From assembly GCA_963518845.1 (NCBI GenBank), contig CAUQKV010000041.1:1-10804 (forward strand): a stretch of DNA of 10,804 bases. Reading direction: 5' to 3'. A model generated the notes under the pieces. The model was not told the DNA's origin and ran no database searches. It saw only the letters and a program-made list of their open reading frames with translations. Shown here piece by piece: positions 6,732 to 10,804 of this stretch. The position numbers and the translations under genes are program-made. Position 1 is the stretch's first letter. Each line of letters starts with the position of its first letter. Source of the DNA: JABCPE02 sp963518845. Its GTDB lineage: Bacteria; Bacteroidota; Bacteroidia; Flavobacteriales; Weeksellaceae.

Positions 6732-8333
6732 TTAAAATGGATGTCTTTTTCCTTTTCTTAGTACAGAATCTTCAGAATCTCCTGATTTAGAGTGATTTTC
6801 TAATCCATTGAGGCTGATTTTCATTCCTGAAACATCCTCTTGAATTTTTTTCCATTTTTGGATAGTAGCAAGAGAAGTATGGTCTAATAATTCCAATTCT
6901 CCGAGATTAAATCTCACTTCCTTGTATTTATTTAATGAATCTAAAAACTCTCCCAGCTTCATATTGTTACTAAACAGAAGGCTTCCCTTCGCTTCTACTT
7001 CTGCTATTTCAGGGTCATTATTTACTATATTCATATTCAAATGAAGGAAATCTTGAACCTTGGCACCATTCATCATATTGATAATGATTTTTAGCACAAT
7101 TCCAAAAGCCACACCTGCCAAAAGGTCTGTCAAAAGGGTAACTATCACCGTAGAAACAAAAATAACAAACTGCCCTTTTCCAATGTGGAAAATGTGTATA
7201 AATTCTCTTGGGTGAGCCAGATTAAACCCTACAAAAACCAGCATCGCAGAAAGTGCCGTGTTTGGTATCATCTCAATAAGCGGAACCGCGAAAATGACTG
7301 CCAAAAGCATAAACAATCCATGGAAAAAATTTGCCCATCTTGTCACCGCACCATTAGAAACATTGGCTGAACTTCTCGCTACCTCTGATATCATCGGCTG
7401 TCCGCCTACCAGTCCAGAAAGCACATTTCCGAAACCTACCGCAGAAAGGTCTTTATTAAAGTCTGATTTTCTTCTGTACGGGTCTACTAAATCTATCGCT
7501 TTGGCTGTCAAAAGAGATTCGATAGAACCAATCAGTAAAAACAAAATAACATACTGCACAAAAACGCCTGTATGAGTCCACATTCCAGAAAAATCAGCAA
7601 CGAAAACTCCATTTTTGAAAGTGTCAAAAATACTACCGATTTCCACCTTTTCGTTGGCGCTCATTTCAAAATAAATTCCCATCGGTATCGCTACCAAAAG
7701 TACCACTAACGGAGCAGGAATTTTCTTCACTATTGGGTTTTTAATCATTCCCATTCCAAAAAGAATCGCCAAACAAGTCAGCCCCAAAATCGTATTTTCT
7801 CTATCAGCATTCATTATGCTGTTTGGTAAATGTTTCAGCAAATCTATCACGCCCATTCCTGCCAAATCATCAGGTTTAATACCCAAAAGCAAGTGTAACT
7901 GTTTAGACATGATGATAATTCCTATCGCTGCCAGCATCCCATGAACCGCCGCAGAAGGGAACAAATCTGCATATTTACCCAGTTTCAGTAGTCCCATCAC
8001 AATCTGAATAACACCAGCTACCGCAATAGTAGCTACTGCCATCTTCCAGCCAGTTTCTCCACCACCAAACGCAGCCACTGCACCTGCACCTATGGAAATA
8101 AGTCCTGCCGCAGGCCCTTTGACAGATAATCTAGATCCAGCAAAAAAACTCACCACTATTCCGCCAATAATCGCAGAAACAACCCCAAATATCGGAGGAA
8201 AGTCCGCCGCTTTGGCAACTCCCATACTCAACGGTAATGCTAACAAAAATACCAAAAACCCAGCAAGTGCGTCTTTGGTAAAATTCTCTTTAAGACCTGC
8301 CAAACCATCAGCAGGAATCTTGTTTGAACTCAT
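6732..8333 (-). CDS. SulP-family inorganic anion transporter with C-terminal STAS domain (possible bicarbonate transporter)
   Basis: This is a multi-pass inner-membrane transporter of the SulP/SLC26 family, which moves sulfate, bicarbonate or other anions, often with Na+ or H+. The 533-residue protein opens with DALAGFLVFLLALPLSMGVA (21-40, the TM1 signature), then SVKGPAAGLISIGAG (70-84, anion-site region) and about 12-14 hydrophobic segments up to residue 420. GGQPMISEVARSSANV (310-325) matches the conserved family segment. A soluble STAS domain follows (about 440-515), with the strand-turn LLDHTSLATIQ (482-492) at the usual anti-sigma-antagonist-like phosphosite position. The neighbouring carbonic anhydrase makes bicarbonate the favoured substrate, but SulP specificity cannot be read from sequence and sulfate remains possible. 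It has its own consensus promoter at 8398-8428 and shares a terminator with the carbonic anhydrase gene. Confidence 0.93.
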   Translation of the reverse strand: MSSNKIPADGLAGLKENFTKDALAGFLVFLLALPLSMGVAKAADFPPIFGVVSAIIGGIVVSFFAGSRLSVKGPAAGLISIGAGAVAAFGGGETGWKMAVATIAVAGVIQIVMGLLKLGKYADLFPSAAVHGMLAAIGIIIMSKQLHLLLGIKPDDLAGMGVIDLLKHLPNSIMNADRENTILGLTCLAILFGMGMIKNPIVKKIPAPLVVLLVAIPMGIYFEMSANEKVEIGSIFDTFKNGVFVADFSGMWTHTGVFVQYVILFLLIGSIESLLTAKAIDLVDPYRRKSDFNKDLSAVGFGNVLSGLVGGQPMISEVARSSANVSNGAVTRWANFFHGLFMLLAVIFAVPLIEMIPNTALSAMLVFVGFNLAHPREFIHIFHIGKGQFVIFVSTVIVTLLTDLLAGVAFGIVLKIIINMMNGAKVQDFLHLNMNIVNNDPEIAEVEAKGSLLFSNNMKLGEFLDSLNKYKEVRFNLGELELLDHTSLATIQKWKKIQEDVSGMKISLNGLENHSKSGDSEDSVLRKGKRHPF

Positions 8334-8370
8334 CGTAAAAATCTTTTTATAAAATTATCTATCGTAAAAA
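8332..8370. repeat. Ten-base direct repeat in the SulP leader
   Basis: ATCGTAAAAA occurs at 8332-8341 and again at 8361-8370, 29 bases apart. On the coding (minus) strand the second copy, TTTTTACGAT, runs into the start codon of the transporter gene. It may reflect a small duplication or a leader-RNA control site. AT-rich composition makes chance repeats of this length plausible. Confidence 0.4.
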
Positions 8371-8375
8371 AATAT

Positions 8376-8392
8376 TTGCAAATGGAATGCAA
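8376..8392. promoter_or_regulatory. Inverted repeat near the predicted SulP transcription start
   Basis: TTGCA (8376-8380) and TGCAA (8388-8392) face each other across seven bases, just downstream of the -7 box on the minus strand. This is where a repressor operator could sit. The overlapping ATTTGCAAAT (8374-8383) is a second, nested palindrome. The arms are short and no regulator is identified. Confidence 0.3.
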
Positions 8393-8397
8393 CGATA

Positions 8398-8428
8398 CAA
8401 ATTTATATAATTTTGATTTTTTAACAAA
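8398..8428 (-). promoter_or_regulatory. Bacteroidota sigma-A promoter of the SulP gene
   Basis: On the minus strand TTTG (8425-8428) is followed after exactly 19 bases by TAAATTTG (8398-8405). Both elements match the Bacteroidota housekeeping consensus TTTG-N19-21-TAnnTTTG at every fixed position. Transcription would start near 8390, leaving a leader of about 57 nt before the SulP ATG. The -33 element lies only 7 bases past the stop codon of the upstream Nudix gene, and I see no terminator between them, so read-through from the upstream operon may add to expression. Confidence 0.75.
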
Positions 8429-8435
8429 TTTTTTC

Positions 8436-8951
8436 TTAATTTTTATTTAAAAATCTTTCAAAAAACAATCTCTGCGAAGGAAAAGCAATATCTTCCAGCT
8501 GGATGTTTTCTTTCTTAACCCAAACAGTTTCAGCTATTTCTGATTTTTCTAAATTGACAGAAAATTTTTCTTCCACACGATATTCAAATAACAAATCCAG
8601 TGTATTATAGTCGATTCCTTTATAGTGGTAGGTATTTGGCAGACTCATCAAAAATCTAAGTTTTTCAGTGTCTATTTCTATATCCAGCTCCTCTTTCAGT
8701 TCCCGAAAACAGGTAAATTCTGCACTCTCACGAGGATCTGTAAAACCTCCTGCCAAATCTAGTTTTCCTTTGGCTGGCTCTTGGTTTCTCTTGGTCAGTA
8801 AAATTTCATCGCCACAGATAACAACCACAGCCACCGCCGCTGCACAATTATGATACAAAACAAAATCACACTCTGGGCAGCTCCATCTTTTTCCTTGTTC
8901 CCAGCAGAGTGATTTTTTTCCGCATTTTGGGCAAAAATTTAATTCATTCAT
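8436..8951 (-). CDS. Zinc-ribbon Nudix hydrolase
   Basis: Nudix enzymes cleave nucleoside-diphosphate-linked compounds using divalent metal. The 171-residue protein has an N-terminal zinc ribbon, CPKC (7-10) and CPEC (25-28), followed by a Nudix fold. The Nudix box runs Gly69-x5-Glu75-x7-Arg83-Glu84-Leu-x-Glu87-Glu88, so all metal-binding acidic residues are present. The consensus Gly near its end is Asp90 (EELDI instead of EExGU), a mild deviation. Zinc ribbon plus Nudix recalls NAD pyrophosphatase NudC, but the NudC motif SQPWPFP is absent, so substrate is open. The start ATG (8949-8951) lies 4 bases after the xerD stop, placing it last in the thiL-deaminase-xerD-Nudix operon. Confident for family, not for substrate. 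Confidence 0.92.
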   Translation of the reverse strand: MNELNFCPKCGKKSLCWEQGKRWSCPECDFVLYHNCAAAVAVVVICGDEILLTKRNQEPAKGKLDLAGGFTDPRESAEFTCFRELKEELDIEIDTEKLRFLMSLPNTYHYKGIDYNTLDLLFEYRVEEKFSVNLEKSEIAETVWVKKENIQLEDIAFPSQRLFFERFLNKN

Positions 8952-8955
8952 TTTT

Positions 8956-9858
8956 TTATTGATTTCTTGGGTGATATTTTAAAATCGTTTCATGGAGTTC
9001 TTCCGTATTCAGATGGGTATAAATCTCCGTAGTGGTAATGCTCGAATGCCCGAGCATCTCCTGTATAAACCGCAAGTCCGCTCCATTCTGAAGAAGATGA
9101 GTCGCAAAAGAATGGCGAAAAGTGTGAGGCGAGATATTTTTCTGAATGCCTGCTTTTCTCACTATTTCCTTTATGATAAGGAAAACCATCTGCCTAGAAA
9201 TCTGCGCTCCTCTGCTGTTTAAGAATAAAATATCGGAATGTTTGGGATTTATTTTTTGTTTATTTCTGATGTTATTGATGTAGTTTTTAATGAAATCTGC
9301 TGTATAATCAGCCAACGGAACAAAGCGAACCTTGTCGCCTTTCCCTTGTATTTTGAGGTAATTTTCTTTAAAATTAATATTTGAAATCTGAAGCTCCGTA
9401 AGCTCCGAAACACGCAGCCCACAGCCATACAAAACCTCTATCATACAGCGGTTTCTCTTTGCTAAATCGGTATTTTCTTCCGTTGCAGAAATTAGTTTTT
9501 CTATTTCTTCCAAAGACAATATATCAGGCAGATAAAGCCCTAATTTAGGCGTTTCTAAAAGAGCCGAAGGATTGTCCTCGCGAAGTTCATCTTCCAGCAA
9601 AAAACTGAAAAATCCTTTAATAGAAGAAATCCACCTTGCCTGTGTCCTTTCACTGTAATTGATTTTTGATACTTGGTAAAGAAACTCCTGCAAATGCTCA
9701 TAAGAAATGGTAATGGGCGTAATTTTTATCAGGTTCTGCTCTGCAAAATCCTGTAATTTTTGCAAGTCTGAAACATATGCTTCAATGGTGTTTTCTGAAG
9801 CATTTTTCTCAAACCTCAGATAGTTAGCATAGTTTTCAATAGCTTCATTCCAAGTCAT
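8956..9858 (-). CDS. xerD: Site-specific tyrosine recombinase XerD
   Basis: XerD, paired with XerC, acts at the dif site with FtsK to resolve chromosome dimers. The 300-residue protein has an N-terminal SAM-like core-binding domain (about 1-90: NYLRFEKNASENTIEAYVSDL) and a C-terminal catalytic domain. The full catalytic set is visible: Arg149 (GCGLRVSEL), Lys173 (GKGDKVRFVPL), His245 and Arg248 (HTFRHSFATHLL), His271 (LGHSS) and Tyr280 (EIYTH). Each is one position later than I recall for E. coli XerD, so the fit is colinear along the whole length. The start (ATG 9856-9858) overlaps the 3' end of the deaminase gene by 14 bases, suggesting translational coupling. XerC versus XerD cannot be fully separated by eye. 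The housekeeping operon context argues against a mobile-element integrase. Confidence 0.92.
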   Translation of the reverse strand: MTWNEAIENYANYLRFEKNASENTIEAYVSDLQKLQDFAEQNLIKITPITISYEHLQEFLYQVSKINYSERTQARWISSIKGFFSFLLEDELREDNPSALLETPKLGLYLPDILSLEEIEKLISATEENTDLAKRNRCMIEVLYGCGLRVSELTELQISNINFKENYLKIQGKGDKVRFVPLADYTADFIKNYINNIRNKQKINPKHSDILFLNSRGAQISRQMVFLIIKEIVRKAGIQKNISPHTFRHSFATHLLQNGADLRFIQEMLGHSSITTTEIYTHLNTEELHETILKYHPRNQ

Positions 9859-10279
9859 TCTCTAATTCTTCCTTAGATATTTTTAGTATTTCAACACCCG
9901 CATCTTTCAGGAACGCAAGCCCTTCATTATCAGAATAATCCTGTATATACACCACTCTTTTTATCCCAGACTGGAAAATCAGTTTGCTGCACTCTTTACA
10001 CGGCGAAAGGGTGAGATACAATGTCGCTCCCTCGCAGGACTGCGTGCTTCGGGATATTTTCAGAATGGCATTAGCCTCTGCATGGAGAACATACCATTTG
10101 GTTTGGTTATTCTCATCTTCGCAGCAGTTTTCAAAACCAGAAGGCGTGCCGTTATACCCATCAGAGATGATGGTTCTGTCCTTTACGATGAGCGCTCCCA
10201 CCTGCTTCCTCTTGCAGTAGGAAAGTTTCGCCCATTCCAGAGCCATTTTTAGGTAGGCAACATCATATTTGTTGTGCAT
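9845..10279 (-). CDS. dCMP deaminase-type cytidine/deoxycytidylate deaminase
   Basis: Zinc-dependent deaminases of this family convert dCMP to dUMP, feeding thymidylate synthesis. The 144-residue protein has the zinc site His66-Ala-Glu68 (LHAEANAI) and Pro93-Cys94-x2-Cys97 (LSPCKECSKL), with Glu68 as proton shuttle. The segment SDGYNGTPSGFENCCED (39-55) is the characteristic dCMP-deaminase insert that contacts the nucleotide phosphate and distinguishes it from free cytidine or tRNA-adenosine deaminases. KRKQVGALIVKD (23-34) is also typical. ATG at 10277-10279 lies 21 bases downstream of the thiL stop, and the 3' end overlaps xerD by 14 bases, so it sits inside an operon. Competence-type ComEB annotation is possible because the two names cover the same family. 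Confidence 0.95.
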   Translation of the reverse strand: MHNKYDVAYLKMALEWAKLSYCKRKQVGALIVKDRTIISDGYNGTPSGFENCCEDENNQTKWYVLHAEANAILKISRSTQSCEGATLYLTLSPCKECSKLIFQSGIKRVVYIQDYSDNEGLAFLKDAGVEILKISKEELENDLE

Positions 10280-10300
10280 AAGTTTTATTTTTAATTCTGA

Positions 10301-10804
10301 TTATTCAGCTTTCTTTTGACTTTTCAAATAAGCATCCCAGCCCTGCGCTGTAAGTTCGGCAAGTTCATTAGACCCTTTGAGAACCAAATAATTTCCCTGC
10401 TCTTCCTCCACAGCATGCCCGATGATGGTAAAATCTGGATTGTTTTTAATTTTATCAAAATCACTTTGAGATATGGTAAACAGCAGTTCATAGTCCTCTC
10501 CCCCATTCAATGCTGTCATCACAGGATTAAGATTAAACTCATCTGCTGTGCTTATGGTAAGCTCATCCATCGGGATTTTTTCCTCATAAATCCTAAAACC
10601 AACCTTTGACCTGTCAGAAAGATGCAAAACTTCTGATGCCAGCCCATCGGAAATATCTATCATAGAGGTAGGTTTCACGCCCAATTCTTCTAAAATTCCT
10701 TTAATATCTGTTCTCGCCTCTGGCTTTAGCTGGCGCTCCAAGATATAGTCATACCCTTCCATCTCTGGCTGCATATTAGGATTTTTGAGATAAACAGAAT
10801 GCTC
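10301..10804 (-). CDS. thiL: Thiamine-monophosphate kinase ThiL (C-terminal part, cut by window end)
   Basis: ThiL phosphorylates thiamine monophosphate to thiamine diphosphate, the final step of cofactor synthesis. The open frame runs through the window edge without a stop. The last 167 residues are visible, beginning EHSVYLKNPNMQPE, so the start codon and the N-terminal ATP-binding half lie outside; the ATG at 10772-10774 is internal. Diagnostic motifs are SMIDISDGLASEVLHL, which matches the family DxSDGL signature, and LNGGEDYELLFT, matching the GGEDYEL signature near the C-terminus. The total length of the family (about 320-350 residues) fits half being present. It is the first visible gene of the operon with the deaminase 21 bases downstream. 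The AIR-synthase-related fold is shared with PurM and SelD, but the motif wording is that of ThiL. Confidence 0.95.
   Translation of the reverse strand, partial: EHSVYLKNPNMQPEMEGYDYILERQLKPEARTDIKGILEELGVKPTSMIDISDGLASEVLHLSDRSKVGFRIYEEKIPMDELTISTADEFNLNPVMTALNGGEDYELLFTISQSDFDKIKNNPDFTIIGHAVEEEQGNYLVLKGSNELAELTAQGWDAYLKSQKKAE

Noticed and set aside
8956..9858. Tyrosine recombinase as the integrase of a genomic island
   Set aside because: Length and catalytic-residue positions follow XerD, the gene overlaps a housekeeping gene in an operon, and no attachment site, tRNA or mobile gene is nearby.
1..10804. tRNA, rRNA, CRISPR array, insertion sequence or novel defence system
   Set aside because: All gene-free gaps are under 185 bases, none shows cloverleaf or regularly spaced repeats, and no transposase, nuclease or toxin-antitoxin-like gene is present.

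Overview
The window looks like chromosomal core sequence from a member of Bacteroidota, class Flavobacteriia, most likely the Chryseobacterium / Elizabethkingia / Riemerella group (Weeksellaceae). I infer this from low GC, an absence of obvious Shine-Dalgarno sequences, a perfect Bacteroidota-type promoter (TTTG-N19-TAAATTTG), and the character of GroES/GroEL, ThiL and XerD. The genus is a guess from recalled sequence character, not from a search. I see no mobile element, CRISPR array, tRNA or rRNA. The genes are tightly packed and no gene-free stretch exceeds about 185 bases.

Layout: (1) Positions 2-2539, minus strand, hold the chaperonin locus in the order groES, an uncharacterised 178-residue gene, groEL. 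A TGACA-N4-TGTCA palindrome lies upstream of groES, and a small hairpin precedes groEL. (2) Positions 2722-6692, plus strand, hold a tight four-gene run: a CPA1-type Na+/H+ antiporter, a GT4-like glycosyltransferase, a hexapeptide-repeat acetyltransferase and a beta-carbonic anhydrase. Gaps are 4, 0 and 7 bases, and the run ends in a strong symmetrical terminator. (3) Positions 6732-8333, minus strand, hold a SulP anion transporter with a STAS domain. It converges on the carbonic anhydrase, shares its terminator and has its own consensus promoter. (4) Positions 8436-10804, minus strand, hold a housekeeping operon in the order thiL (cut by the window edge), a dCMP/cytidine deaminase, xerD and a zinc-ribbon Nudix hydrolase. 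Spacing is 21 bases, a 14-base overlap and 4 bases.

How they fit together: the antiporter, carbonic anhydrase and SulP transporter could form a pH/bicarbonate handling neighbourhood. The two glycan-type enzymes between them probably act on a surface polysaccharide or lipid-linked sugar. The chaperonin operon carries an extra conserved-looking protein between the two chaperonin genes, which is the least explained gene here. The deaminase, ThiL and Nudix genes concern nucleotide and cofactor metabolism, and XerD concerns chromosome dimer resolution. I found no convincing new multi-gene system. The best leads are the groES-X-groEL arrangement with its regulatory palindrome, and the interleaving of glycan enzymes with ion/bicarbonate genes.
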